In this document: positions 41,571 through 51,838 of the stretch, piece after piece
Numbering within the stretch: the first letter of the stretch is position 1
Layout of the letters: the number at the start of each line of letters is the position of its first letter
Source of the DNA: an uncultured Caryophanales bacterium
GTDB taxonomy: Bacteria; Bacillota_I; Bacilli_A; Acholeplasmatales; Anaeroplasmataceae
DNA: 64,000 bases
Direction: 5' to 3'
Assembly (NCBI GenBank): GCA_946405105.1
Contig: CAMJFY010000004.1
Span: 1-64,000, forward strand
Program-made: the position numbers and the translations under genes
The notes under the pieces: generated by a model
What the model was told of the DNA's origin: nothing
What the model saw: only the letters and a program-made list of their open reading frames with translations
Databases searched by the model: none

Positions 41571-43052
41571 ATGGTTAAAGAATTTAAAAATGTCAAAACT
41601 GAATATTTACCTGATACTGAAGTTACAATCAATGATAAAAAATATTTAATTCATGGTGTTATTGATGGTGAAGATATTTTAGTTGAGACAGATTTAAAAT
41701 ATCCAAAGCTAAAAGAAGTAACAAAGGAATCACCTGAAAGAATTCATGATGGCTGTATTTATCAAAATGAATGTGGTGGATGTAGATTCATGCATATAAA
41801 TTATGATTATGAGAAGAAGCTTAAACAAAAATTCTTAACAGATTTATTTAAGCCATTTGGGCTTGGTGAAATTCCATTTACAGGTATGGAAAATCCATAT
41901 AATTATAGAAATAAATGCCAAATGACATATAAGCTATCTAAATCTAAAAAGGTAGTTTCAGGCCTATATGAGGAATATACTCATAATATTGTAACAATCT
42001 CTAATTGTATGTTACAAAGTGAAAAATCTAATCAAATAATTGAGATATTAAACAAGATTTTAACTAAAAATAAAATCCAACCATATGATGAAAAAACAAG
42101 AACAGGAATCATAAGACATATCTTTATAAGATATGGATTTAATTCTAAACAAATAATGTTAGTCATTGTAACTAACGGTGAATTCTTCCCAGGAAGAAAT
42201 AATGTTATTAAGGATTTAAATAAAGAAAATTTAGGAATAACAACAATTGTTCAAAATTATAATTCAAGAGATACATCTATTGTTTTAGGTGAAAAGGAAA
42301 GAGTCATTTATGGTCCTGGATACATCTATGAATATGTATCTGATTATAAATTTAAAATATCTCCAAAATCATTTTTCCAGGTAAATACTAAAGGAATGGA
42401 AATCCTTTATTCTAAAGCAATTAAAAATTCTAAAATAAAGAATACTGATATTGTAATAGATGCATATTGTGGTGTTGGTACAATATCTATTTTTGCCTCT
42501 AAATTTGCCAAAAAGGTATATGGTGTTGAATTAAACAAAAACGCAATTGTAGACGCTAGATTAAATGCTAAAATTAACAATATTTCAAATATTGAATTTA
42601 TTGCCGATGACGCAACAAATTTCATGACTCATCTAGCTAAAAATAAAGAAAAGGTAGATGTAGTAATAATGGATCCACCAAGAGATGGATCTACTAAGCA
42701 ATTTATAAACGCTATTGGCTATTTAAAGCCAAGAAAGGTAGTTTATATATCTTGTGATGCAAGAACTCTAAAAAGAGATTTATATATATTCTCAGATAAT
42801 GACTACATTATTAATTCAATCGAGGGTGTTGATATGTTCCCTAAGACACAGCATACAGAATGTATTGCGGTACTTGAATATGATAATGAGATAGAAGAAT
42901 TAGAAAAGCTTGTTAAAGAAAATAAAAAGAATAACACAAGAAAATATAATGAGAATAAAATAAAATATATTCCTAAAGCTGATGTTGAAATGATGAGAGA
43001 AGATAAATATGAAGCATCAGGTAATAAGAATCAAAAGAAATATAGATATTAA
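41571..43052 (+). CDS. rlmD: 23S rRNA (uracil-5-)-methyltransferase RumA/RlmD family
   Basis: CIYQNECGGCRFMHINYDYEKKLKQ Fe-S region; DAYCGVGTISIFAS; MDPPRDGS; ISCDARTLKRDL. Confidence 0.9.
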   Translation: MVKEFKNVKTEYLPDTEVTINDKKYLIHGVIDGEDILVETDLKYPKLKEVTKESPERIHDGCIYQNECGGCRFMHINYDYEKKLKQKFLTDLFKPFGLGEIPFTGMENPYNYRNKCQMTYKLSKSKKVVSGLYEEYTHNIVTISNCMLQSEKSNQIIEILNKILTKNKIQPYDEKTRTGIIRHIFIRYGFNSKQIMLVIVTNGEFFPGRNNVIKDLNKENLGITTIVQNYNSRDTSIVLGEKERVIYGPGYIYEYVSDYKFKISPKSFFQVNTKGMEILYSKAIKNSKIKNTDIVIDAYCGVGTISIFASKFAKKVYGVELNKNAIVDARLNAKINNISNIEFIADDATNFMTHLAKNKEKVDVVIMDPPRDGSTKQFINAIGYLKPRKVVYISCDARTLKRDLYIFSDNDYIINSIEGVDMFPKTQHTECIAVLEYDNEIEELEKLVKENKKNNTRKYNENKIKYIPKADVEMMREDKYEASGNKNQKKYRY

Positions 43053-43055
43053 TAA

Positions 43056-43088
43056 AATGCTCTAACTATTTGGTTAGAGTATTTTTTC
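43056..43088 (+). terminator. Intrinsic terminator
   Basis: TGCTCTAAC-TATTTG-GTTAGAGTA plus T-run. Confidence 0.78.
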
Positions 43089-43169
43089 TTTTTATGTATT
43101 TTTTAAAAATATTTGATACAATAAAAATATAGAGTTCGATTTTATTAAATTATAATGAGGTAATAGTGT

Positions 43170-43697
43170 ATGAGAATATTATTTGAAATAGATTATAAGA
43201 ATTATGATGTAAATGGAACAGTAGGTAAAAGACCATCAGCTAGAGGAATAATTATTAAAGATGATAAGCTTGCTATGGTATATTCTAGAAAATATGATTA
43301 TTATAAATTCCCTGGTGGAGGAATAGAGGCTAATGAAACTAATGAAGAAGCTTTAATTAGAGAAGTTAAAGAAGAGGTTGGTTTAGAAGTAATTCCTGAA
43401 TCTATTCAAGAATATGGTCTTGCTATAAGAAAAGAAAAAGGAAAAGTAGAAGATATATTTATTCAAGAAAATTATTATTACCTTTGTAAAATAACAGATA
43501 AAATTTTAGAACAAGATTTAGATGATTATGAGGATGAAGAAGGATTTATATTAAAATGGGTAGATGCAACTACCGCAATAGATGCAAATCTAAATCATGA
43601 TCATAAAGAAAAAAATTCTCCTAGAAACATTCATATGTTTGAAAGAGAAGCTAAAGTATTAGGTACTTTAATCGCAGAAGATTTAATTAAAAAATAA
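43170..43697 (+). CDS. NUDIX hydrolase
   Basis: GGGIEANETNEEALIREVKEEVGLEV NUDIX box. Confidence 0.92.
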   Translation: MRILFEIDYKNYDVNGTVGKRPSARGIIIKDDKLAMVYSRKYDYYKFPGGGIEANETNEEALIREVKEEVGLEVIPESIQEYGLAIRKEKGKVEDIFIQENYYYLCKITDKILEQDLDDYEDEEGFILKWVDATTAIDANLNHDHKEKNSPRNIHMFEREAKVLGTLIAEDLIKK

Positions 43698-43875
43698 TAT
43701 ATTAATTAAGCTCGTAACTTTTTGTTATGAGCTTTTCGTTTTTAGATAGTTATAAAATAGTCCGTTTTTACTTTTTATTGATATTATCAATATTAATGAA
43801 ATAAATTGTTGTTAAATTGACATTTAAGTGTTAAAATATTTATGTTTATTAAAAAAAGATAAGTGGGGTATTATA

Positions 43876-44739
43876 ATGTACAAAATTGTTAACAAAAGAG
43901 TTTTAAATCCTACCGTAACAGAAATGGATATTGACGCACCTTTAGTTGCTAATAAAGCAAAGGCTGGTCAATTTATTATTTTAAGAGTTGACGAAGAGGG
44001 AGAAAGAATTCCTCTAACTATTGCAGGAAGCAATAAAGAAGAAGGAACTGTTAAAATTATTTTCCAAATCGTTGGTTCAACTACTGAGAAATTAAACCAT
44101 AAGAATGCTGGAGATTATATCCAAGATTTCGTTGGACCTTTAGGCGTTGCAACTCATATTGATGGATTAAAGAACGTATGTGTAGTTGGTGGTGGTGTTG
44201 GTTGTGCTATCGCATGGCCAGTTGCTAAAGCTTTACATGAAAACGGAACTAAGGTTACATCAATTGTTGGTTTTAGAAATAAAGATTTAGTTATTTTAGA
44301 GGATGAATTCAAGCAATGCTCTGACAATTTAATTGTTATGACAGATGATGGTTCATATGCTAGAGAAGGAAATGTTACAATCCCTCTAAAGGAATTATTA
44401 GATGCTGGTGAAAAGTTTGATATGATTATCACTATCGGACCAGTTATCATGATGAAGTTTGTAACATTAGCTGCAAAGCCATACAATGTTCCAGTAACAG
44501 TATCAATGAATCCAATTATGATTGATGGTACAGGAATGTGTGGTGGATGTCGTTTAACTCTTAACCAAGATGGTAAGAAGGTTACTAAGTTTGCATGTGT
44601 AGACGGACCTGATTTCAATGGTTATGAGGTAGACTTCGATGAAGCTATGTCAAGAGGAAGAATGTATTTTGATTTTGAAAGAAAGAAGCATGAAGAAACA
44701 TGTAATCTTTTCAAAAAAGAAGCAGGAGGTAACAAGTAA
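43876..44739 (+). CDS. nfnA: Sulfide/dihydroorotate dehydrogenase-like FAD/NAD-binding protein, NfnA-like subunit
   Basis: MYKIVNKRVLNPTVTEMDIDAP; VGGGVGCAIAWPVAKAL; MCGGCRLT; followed by the NfnB-like subunit. Confidence 0.88.
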   Translation: MYKIVNKRVLNPTVTEMDIDAPLVANKAKAGQFIILRVDEEGERIPLTIAGSNKEEGTVKIIFQIVGSTTEKLNHKNAGDYIQDFVGPLGVATHIDGLKNVCVVGGGVGCAIAWPVAKALHENGTKVTSIVGFRNKDLVILEDEFKQCSDNLIVMTDDGSYAREGNVTIPLKELLDAGEKFDMIITIGPVIMMKFVTLAAKPYNVPVTVSMNPIMIDGTGMCGGCRLTLNQDGKKVTKFACVDGPDFNGYEVDFDEAMSRGRMYFDFERKKHEETCNLFKKEAGGNK

Positions 44740-46148
44740 TGGCTATTGATCCTAAAAAGCATGAAATGCCTACACAAGAGCCAAAGGTAAGAGCTCATAA
44801 CTTCAACGAGGTTGCTCTTGGTTATACAGCAAGCGTTGCTGTTGAAGAAGCAAAAAGATGTTTAAATTGTAAAAATAGACCATGTGTAAATGGTTGTCCT
44901 GTTAATATTCAAATTCCTGATTTTATTTCAAGAATTAAAGAAGGAGATTTTGAAGGTGCTTATCAAATCATCAACAAGACTTCATCTTTACCTGCAGTAT
45001 GTGGTCGTGTATGTCCACAAGAATCACAATGTGAATCTAAATGTACTTTAGGTATTAAGTTCGAGCCAGTTGGAATTGGCCGTCTTGAAAGATTTGTTGC
45101 TGATTATCATAATGCTAATGACAATGTTAAGGTTGAAGTACCTGCAAGCAATGGTCATAAGGTAGCAATCGTTGGTTCAGGACCTTCTGGATTAACATGT
45201 GCTGGTGACTTAGCTAAGAAGGGCTACAAAGTTACTATTTATGAAGCATTACATCAAGCTGGTGGTGTATTAGTTTATGGTATTCCTGAATTCAGATTAC
45301 CTAAATCAATCGTTAGTAAAGAAGTAGATACATTAAAGAAGCTAGGTGTTGATGTTGAAACTAATGTTGTTATTGGTAAGACATTAACAATCGATGAATT
45401 ATTCGATATGGGATTCGAAGCTATCTTCGTTGGTAGTGGTGCTGGTTTACCTAACTTTATGAATATTCCTGGTGAAGGATATAAGGGTGTTTATTCAGCA
45501 AATGAATTCTTAACAAGAAGTAATTTAATGAAGGCTTATAAAGAAAATCCAGATACACCTATTATGAAGGGTGGTAATGTTATCGTTGTTGGTGGTGGTA
45601 ACGTTGCTATGGATGCAGCTAGAACTGCACTTCGTTTAGGTGCTGATAAGGTATATATTGTATATCGTCGTTCAATGGAAGAATTACCTGCTCGTAAAGA
45701 AGAAGTTGAGCATGCAATGGAAGAAGGCATTGAATTCAAGCTATTATGTAACCCAATCGAAGTATTAGGATACGAAAACGAAAATGATAAGAGAGATCCT
45801 AAGAACGGATTTGTTACAGGCGTTAAATGTATTAAGATGGAATTAGGTGCTCCTGACGAAAAGGGAAGAAGACGTCCTGTTCCTATTAAGGATTCTGAAT
45901 TCGTAATTGATGCAAATGCAGTAATTATTGCAATCGGTACATCTCCAAACCCATTAATTAAGAATACAACAAAGGGCTTAGAGGTTAATTCACACGGCGG
46001 AATCATCGTTAACGAAGAAGGATTAACATCTAGAGAATCAGTATATGCTGGTGGAGATGCTGTAACAGGTGCTGCAACAGTTATTTCAGCAATGGGTGCT
46101 GGTAAGGTTGCTGCAGGTGCTATAGATAAATATTTATCTAATAAGTAA
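44739..46148 (+). CDS. nfnB: NADPH-dependent glutamate synthase small-subunit-like / NfnB-like subunit
   Basis: CLNCKNRPCVNGCPVNIQIPDFI; VGSGPSGLTCAGDLAKKGYKVTIYE; VGGGNVAMDAARTALRLG. Confidence 0.9.
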   Translation: MAIDPKKHEMPTQEPKVRAHNFNEVALGYTASVAVEEAKRCLNCKNRPCVNGCPVNIQIPDFISRIKEGDFEGAYQIINKTSSLPAVCGRVCPQESQCESKCTLGIKFEPVGIGRLERFVADYHNANDNVKVEVPASNGHKVAIVGSGPSGLTCAGDLAKKGYKVTIYEALHQAGGVLVYGIPEFRLPKSIVSKEVDTLKKLGVDVETNVVIGKTLTIDELFDMGFEAIFVGSGAGLPNFMNIPGEGYKGVYSANEFLTRSNLMKAYKENPDTPIMKGGNVIVVGGGNVAMDAARTALRLGADKVYIVYRRSMEELPARKEEVEHAMEEGIEFKLLCNPIEVLGYENENDKRDPKNGFVTGVKCIKMELGAPDEKGRRRPVPIKDSEFVIDANAVIIAIGTSPNPLIKNTTKGLEVNSHGGIIVNEEGLTSRESVYAGGDAVTGAATVISAMGAGKVAAGAIDKYLSNK

Positions 46149-46149
46149 T

Positions 46150-46190
46150 TAAAAAAATAAGTGTTGTAAGAACTACAGCACTTTTTGACT
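46150..46190 (+). terminator. Intrinsic terminator
   Basis: AAGTGTTGTA-AGAAC-TACAGCACTT plus T-run. Confidence 0.7.
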
Positions 46191-46249
46191 TATTATTTTA
46201 TATAAATAAATAATATGTTATAATTAGTTGTATTTTATTGGTGTACTTA

Positions 46250-46918
46250 ATGAAAAAGATTAAATTATCTATTATTTTTAATTTTATAATCTTTGGATTA
46301 ATGGTTATTGGCTCAATAATGGCATTTAGTGGCCTACGCTTCGATTTAACTGTTGATACTCCAACATTTTATTCAGTAATAAGATATTTCACTGTTCAGT
46401 CAAATATCTTTATGGGAATAATAGCACTTTTATTTGCAATAAATGAAATATTGCATATTAAAAGGGGAATTGAAATTAATAAGACTCTTTTCATTTTTAA
46501 ATATATTGCTACAGTATGTGTTGCAATAACATTCTTTACAGTAGCTTTAATATTAGCTCCAATATTTTATGGTAGTAGATATTTCGAATTGTTTTATGAT
46601 GAAAATCTATTTTTCCATTTTGTAATACCAGTTTTATCAATAATAGCATTTATATTATTTGAAAATAGAAATGATATTACAAAGAAAATTACATTTACAG
46701 GCTTAATGCCATTTTCAATCTATACAGTATTCTATTTAATTGCCGCACTTACTCATATGCAAGATGGCAAAATAATGGAAGGATATGACTGGTATGGATT
46801 CTTATATTTTGGTATTCCAATTTTTATAGTATTATCAATAGTAATGGTAATATTATCATATTTAATTTCATTTATTCTATATTTCTTAAACAAGAAATTA
46901 TATAAAACAGAGGAGTGA
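46250..46918 (+). CDS. Pr6Pr-like family membrane protein
   Basis: About 6 TM helices; RYFTVQSNIFMGIIALLFA and FFHFVIPVLSIIAFILFE. Confidence 0.7.
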   Translation: MKKIKLSIIFNFIIFGLMVIGSIMAFSGLRFDLTVDTPTFYSVIRYFTVQSNIFMGIIALLFAINEILHIKRGIEINKTLFIFKYIATVCVAITFFTVALILAPIFYGSRYFELFYDENLFFHFVIPVLSIIAFILFENRNDITKKITFTGLMPFSIYTVFYLIAALTHMQDGKIMEGYDWYGFLYFGIPIFIVLSIVMVILSYLISFILYFLNKKLYKTEE

Positions 46919-46923
46919 TTACA

Positions 46924-48792
46924 ATGAAAGAAACATTAACTTATAAGATTTTAAATGCTCATAAGGTATCTGAAGATTTAGAAAACAACAAGATGAGCAT
47001 TAAGATAGATCAAACATTAACTCAAGATGCAACTGGTACAATGGCTTATCTAGAATTCATTAGCTTTGGTCTAGATAAGGTAAGAACTGATTTATCTGTT
47101 AGCTATGTTGACCACAATACATTACAAAATGGTTTCATGAACGCAGATGACCATAAGTTCTTACAAACTGTAGCTGATAAATACGGTATCGTATTCTCTA
47201 AGGCTGGTAACGGTATTTGTCACCAAGTAAACCTTGAAAGATTTGCTGTGCCAGGAAGAACAATCTTAGGTTCAGATTCTCATACTCCTACATCATCAGG
47301 TGTTGGTGCTATCGCAATTGGTGCTGGTGGATTAGACGTTGCATGTGCAATGGCTGGTATGCCATTTACAATTGTTAGACCAAAGGTTGTAGGTGTTAAA
47401 TTAATTAATAAGCTAAGAGATGGTGTATCTGCAAAGGATATTATCATTTACTTATTAGGAATTCTAACTGTTAAGGGTGGAGTTAATAAGGTAATTGAAT
47501 ATTATGGTGAAGGTGTTAAGACTTTATCAGTACCTGAAAGAGCTACAATCTGTAACATGGGTGCTGAATTAGGCGCAACATCATCTGTATTCCCATCTGA
47601 TGAAATCACTAAGGAATTCTTAAAGATTCAAAAGAGAGAACAAGATTATAAGCCGTTATCTGCAGATGAGGGCTGCCAATATGATGAAGACATCACTATT
47701 GACCTAGCTACTTTAGAGCCTATGGCATCTTGTCCAAATTCACCAGATGCAGTTAAGCCAGTATCTGAATTAAAGGATATTAAGGTTGACCAAGTATTAA
47801 TTGGTTCTTGTACAAATTCAAGCTACTATGATTTCGTAAAGGTAGCTTCAATCCTAAAGGGTAAGAAGATTCATAAGAATGTTTCATTAGGTATCGCTCC
47901 TGGTTCTCAACAAGTATTACAAATGATTACTAAGAATGGTATTTTAGATATTTTACTTGAAGCTGGTGCTAGAATTCTAGAATCAGCATGTGGTCCATGT
48001 ATCGGTATGGGACAATCTCCTGCAACTGATGCAGTATCATTAAGAACATTCAACCGTAATTTCTATGGTAGAAGTGGTACAAACTCAGCCTCAGTATATT
48101 TAGTATCTCCTGAGGTTGCAGCTTTATCAGCAGTAAATGGATATATTTCAAATCCACTTGGCTGCAAGAAGCTAGATGAATTCTCATTAGATGTAGATTA
48201 TCCTAAGTGTGATAGCTTATTATATCAGCCAGAATTTAAGGCTGAGGTTGTAATGGGACCAAACATTAAACCATTACCTAAATTCAAGCCTATTGGACAT
48301 AAATTCAATGCAAAGGTTATGATTTCATTAGAGGATAATATTACAACAGACCATATTATGCCAGCTGGTGCAAAGGTATTACCTTATAGATCAAATATCG
48401 AAAAGATTTCTGAATTCGTATTCTCAAATATCGATGAAGGATTCTCTAAGAGATGTCTTGATAATAAGAGCGGTGTTATCGTTGCTAAGCAAAATTATGG
48501 TCAAGGCTCAAGCCGTGAGCATGCTGCAATAGCTCCTAGATATTTAGGTATTAAGGCAGTTATCGCACAATCTTTCGCAAGAATCCATAAGAAGAATCTA
48601 ATTAACTTTGGTATTTTACCAATCGAATTAGATATTAACGCAAAATTATTAGATGAAATTGAAGTTTCATATGACAGAAATAGAATTGTTGTTGTTAATA
48701 AGTCAAACAACGAAACATATGAAAAAATGAATGATTTAACAGACGAAGAATATAACCTAATTGAGGTTGGAGGATTGTTAAACACATTCTAG
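46924..48792 (+). CDS. Aconitate hydratase
   Basis: GSDSHTPTSSGVGAIAIGAGGLDVACAMAG; IGSCTNSSYYDF; NYGQGSSREHAAIAPRYLG. Confidence 0.93.
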   Translation: MKETLTYKILNAHKVSEDLENNKMSIKIDQTLTQDATGTMAYLEFISFGLDKVRTDLSVSYVDHNTLQNGFMNADDHKFLQTVADKYGIVFSKAGNGICHQVNLERFAVPGRTILGSDSHTPTSSGVGAIAIGAGGLDVACAMAGMPFTIVRPKVVGVKLINKLRDGVSAKDIIIYLLGILTVKGGVNKVIEYYGEGVKTLSVPERATICNMGAELGATSSVFPSDEITKEFLKIQKREQDYKPLSADEGCQYDEDITIDLATLEPMASCPNSPDAVKPVSELKDIKVDQVLIGSCTNSSYYDFVKVASILKGKKIHKNVSLGIAPGSQQVLQMITKNGILDILLEAGARILESACGPCIGMGQSPATDAVSLRTFNRNFYGRSGTNSASVYLVSPEVAALSAVNGYISNPLGCKKLDEFSLDVDYPKCDSLLYQPEFKAEVVMGPNIKPLPKFKPIGHKFNAKVMISLEDNITTDHIMPAGAKVLPYRSNIEKISEFVFSNIDEGFSKRCLDNKSGVIVAKQNYGQGSSREHAAIAPRYLGIKAVIAQSFARIHKKNLINFGILPIELDINAKLLDEIEVSYDRNRIVVVNKSNNETYEKMNDLTDEEYNLIEVGGLLNTF

Positions 48793-48804
48793 AAAGAGGA
48801 ATGT

Positions 48805-50112
48805 ATGGACGATTTTTTACGTAAAGAATATATAAATCTAATCAATGATGAATCAATTGATGCAGATTTATATGACAAATATGATGTTAAAAGAGGATTA
48901 AGAAATAATAATGGTACAGGTGTATTAGTAGGTCTTACTAGAGTTGCTGAGGTATCTGGCTATGAAGTAGAGAATAATGTTAAAAAGCCAAAGCAAGGAA
49001 ACCTTTATTATAGAGGCCTTGATGTTAGAGAGGTAGCAAACCTAGCTAAAAATGATTTTGGCTATGAAAACACATGCTTCTTATTATTATTTGGTCATTA
49101 TCCTAATAAAGAAGAATCTGTAAAATTTAAAGAAATATTAAGTAATGAATATGACCTACCAGATGGATTTTTAGAAAATATTATTTTAAAGAACCCATCA
49201 AAATCATTAATGAATCATATTTCTAGATGTATTTTATCTTTATATTCATTTGATGATAATCCAGATGATATTTCAGGCTATGAGCTAATTAGAAAAGGAA
49301 TTTCTTTAATTGCTAAAATGCCTGTAATAGTAAGCTATTCATTACAAGCAAAAACACATTATTTGGATCATGATTCATTACATATTCATTATCCAAAGAA
49401 AGAATATTCATTTGCTGAAAATTTATTATATTTATCAAGAAATGATGGTAAGTTTACAGAGCTTGAAGCAAAGACATTAGATATGTGCTTAATTGTTCAT
49501 GCTGACCATGGTGGAGGAAACAATAGTGCCTTCGTTGGTACTGTAGTTTCTTCAACATTAACTGATATTTATTCAATGCTTGCTGCATCACTTGCATCAC
49601 TTAAGGGTCCACGTCATGGTGGAGCTAATATGGCTGTCCTAGATATGATGAGAAATGTTATCAATGATATTGGTCTAGATGCAACTGATGAAGAAATTGT
49701 TAATGTTATTAACAAGATCTTAGATAAAAATTATAATGATAATTCTGGTTTAATTTATGGTATTGGTCATGCTATTTACACATTATCAGATCCAAGAGCA
49801 GAATTATTAAGAGAAAAAGCAGAAAAGCTTTCAGCTACAAAGAATCCAAAGAAATTTGAATTCTATCATAGATTTGAGAAGCTTGCTATCAAGACATTAC
49901 AAGATAGAAAAGGTATGTCATGCTGCTGTAATGTAGACTTTTATTCAGGTTTAATTTACGAAATGCTTGATATCCCAAGAGATTTATTTATTCCAATTTT
50001 TGCAGCTGCAAGATTAGTTGGTTGGATTAGCCATGATATTGAGAATTTATTATATTCTAATAAAATTGTTCGTCCAGCGACTAAATATGTTGGAAAAAAG
50101 TTCAAAGATTAA
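48805..50112 (+). CDS. Citrate synthase
   Basis: HADHGGGNNSAFVGTVVSSTLTDIYSMLAASLASLKGPRHGGAN; GIGHAIYTLSDPRA; FAAARLVGWISH. Confidence 0.94.
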   Translation: MDDFLRKEYINLINDESIDADLYDKYDVKRGLRNNNGTGVLVGLTRVAEVSGYEVENNVKKPKQGNLYYRGLDVREVANLAKNDFGYENTCFLLLFGHYPNKEESVKFKEILSNEYDLPDGFLENIILKNPSKSLMNHISRCILSLYSFDDNPDDISGYELIRKGISLIAKMPVIVSYSLQAKTHYLDHDSLHIHYPKKEYSFAENLLYLSRNDGKFTELEAKTLDMCLIVHADHGGGNNSAFVGTVVSSTLTDIYSMLAASLASLKGPRHGGANMAVLDMMRNVINDIGLDATDEEIVNVINKILDKNYNDNSGLIYGIGHAIYTLSDPRAELLREKAEKLSATKNPKKFEFYHRFEKLAIKTLQDRKGMSCCCNVDFYSGLIYEMLDIPRDLFIPIFAAARLVGWISHDIENLLYSNKIVRPATKYVGKKFKD

Positions 50113-50138
50113 TGGAGTAGTTAACTACTCCATTTTTT
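50112..50138 (+). terminator. Intrinsic terminator
   Basis: ATGGAGTAGTT-AACTACTCCAT palindrome plus T-run. Confidence 0.8.
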
Positions 50139-50146
50139 ACGACTAT

Positions 50147-50175
50147 TTGACATTATTATAGATTTTATTTATAAT
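50147..50175 (+). promoter_or_regulatory. Perfect consensus sigma-A promoter
   Basis: TTGACA - TTATTATAGATTTTATT (17 nt) - TATAAT. Confidence 0.85.
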
Positions 50176-50210
50176 AATAAGAAAAGCAAAAGAAAGGGGT
50201 TGAGATACTA

Positions 50211-51074
50211 ATGAAGCATTATAGAGTACTAGCATTAGCTATTATTGGTGTATTAGCTGCTATAATAATTCCGTTAGCTTTAATTAGTGGAGCAGTTAAC
50301 GCAACCAAGGGTCATACTGAATATCAAATAACATCAACTCCTGAAGCAATTCTTACTGTTCCTTCAACAACTAAAGATCAGGCAACAGTAGAATTTACTG
50401 TCAATAGATCAGATATGATAATTAACGAATATATTACAAATGATGCTGCTGGTGTAGCAAAATATGAATATATTGAAAATTATAGAATTTATTTTATTGA
50501 TATTGATGAATTCAATAAACAGGTTGAAGAATATAAACAAAGATATAAAAGAGAAAATGACGGTAGAGAGGTTTCTGATTCTATCGCAAAATCTGCAGTT
50601 GATATGAAACCATATATCTTCGAAGATAAAATTCTTGAAGTAATGGGCTCTAATGTATATATTAATAAAGACATTAGTTCAATGTATAAAAATATAATTG
50701 ATGTAGACGATGAGGAAGAGGAAGAAGGCTCTGAATCACAACAACCTACTATCATTGAACCAGATGATACTGTAACAATCACTAGAGATACAACTTATCT
50801 TTTAACTGGTGATACATATGCTAAAGAAGGTAAAAAATATTTCAAGCAAAAAGGAAAAGATTTTGAAGAAGTTGAAGTAAAACTTGGAGCTACTTTAGAA
50901 AAGGGCGTATATTATGAAGAGATAGTCAGCAGTCACTTTGAATTTACATTTGGTGGCTTAGAGTCTGATCACTATTACGCTGTAGCTATTAAGTTTTCTT
51001 ATAGCCCTGATGGAGTATCAAGTGGTAGATATAATGATATTCTAAGTGATTATAAAGATTTTAAAACAAAATAA
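50211..51074 (+). CDS. Hypothetical membrane-anchored extracellular protein
   Basis: N-terminal TM/signal anchor; acidic DVDDEEEEEGSES linker; FN3-like HFEFTFGGLESDHYYAVAIKFSYSPDG. Confidence 0.7.
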   Translation: MKHYRVLALAIIGVLAAIIIPLALISGAVNATKGHTEYQITSTPEAILTVPSTTKDQATVEFTVNRSDMIINEYITNDAAGVAKYEYIENYRIYFIDIDEFNKQVEEYKQRYKRENDGREVSDSIAKSAVDMKPYIFEDKILEVMGSNVYINKDISSMYKNIIDVDDEEEEEGSESQQPTIIEPDDTVTITRDTTYLLTGDTYAKEGKKYFKQKGKDFEEVEVKLGATLEKGVYYEEIVSSHFEFTFGGLESDHYYAVAIKFSYSPDGVSSGRYNDILSDYKDFKTK

Positions 51075-51264
51075 TAAAAGAAGAAAGAGCCATCAAATTG
51101 ATGGCCCTTTCCTATTTTGGGAGAGATTATTTTGTAATTGCTTTTAGTACTTTTATAATAACAAATATTAATAATAGAGTCAATTCTATTTTTAAAATTG
51201 TGATAATTCGTTTATGTTTTGTGAATTATGTGTTATAATCAACCCGGTTAAAGGAGTTATTTTA

Positions 51265-51744
51265 ATGAATAGGCAGCAATATTTACTTGAAATGAGAACT
51301 GAACATACATTAAAGGGTAGAAAACCATGTTTTATTTCCCTAAGATTTAATGCTGGAAAGATTTATAATGAAGGCTATTCTGAATTCATTTTATCAATCA
51401 AGGATGGTGTTTTACATTTCCAAAAGCTATCTAAATTCTTAAAAAAATTAACTCCAGCCAAGGATTTTTCACTTAATGCTAAAAGATTTGTTCAATATAG
51501 AATTGAAGATAAATCATTTATGAAGATTCTATATTTATATGATGATACAGGAAGATATATTGATATATGCTACCAATCTGGTAGATATGAAACAGCATCT
51601 ACTGAAACTAATATCATAAGAATAATAGATGAAATGAAAAAGGATTATAATTTAAAAGATTTTAAGGAGGAAGAATATAATGACGACTTCCAAGAAGAAC
51701 CTAACTCAAAAGGAGAAGGATCTAATAAAGAAATACGAAACTAA
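51265..51744 (+). CDS. Hypothetical protein
   Basis: ORF with GGAG SD upstream of ATG 51265. Confidence 0.65.
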   Translation: MNRQQYLLEMRTEHTLKGRKPCFISLRFNAGKIYNEGYSEFILSIKDGVLHFQKLSKFLKKLTPAKDFSLNAKRFVQYRIEDKSFMKILYLYDDTGRYIDICYQSGRYETASTETNIIRIIDEMKKDYNLKDFKEEEYNDDFQEEPNSKGEGSNKEIRN

Positions 51745-51838
51745 CGATTTCAAACAAAAAAGAAACTTTTCTAATGAGAAAAAGGAAATGTATTTAAGAC
51801 AAACAGATAGGAATTATAAGGACGGTGACAGAAATTGA
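51680..51838 (+). CDS. Small basic 52-aa protein, not in supplied ORF track
   Basis: AAGGAGG (51664-51670), 9 nt, then ATG; MTTSKKNLTQKEKDLIKKYETNDFKQKRNFSNEKKEMYLRQTDRNYKDGDRN*; TGA overlaps TTG start of next gene. Confidence 0.6.
   Translation: MTTSKKNLTQKEKDLIKKYETNDFKQKRNFSNEKKEMYLRQTDRNYKDGDRN

Noticed and set aside
44154-44618. 154-aa minus-strand ORF antisense to nfnA
   Set aside because: Shadow ORF; overlaps a confidently identified CDS.
45536-46006. 156-aa minus-strand ORF antisense to nfnB
   Set aside because: Shadow ORF of a conserved Rossmann-type protein; no independent evidence.
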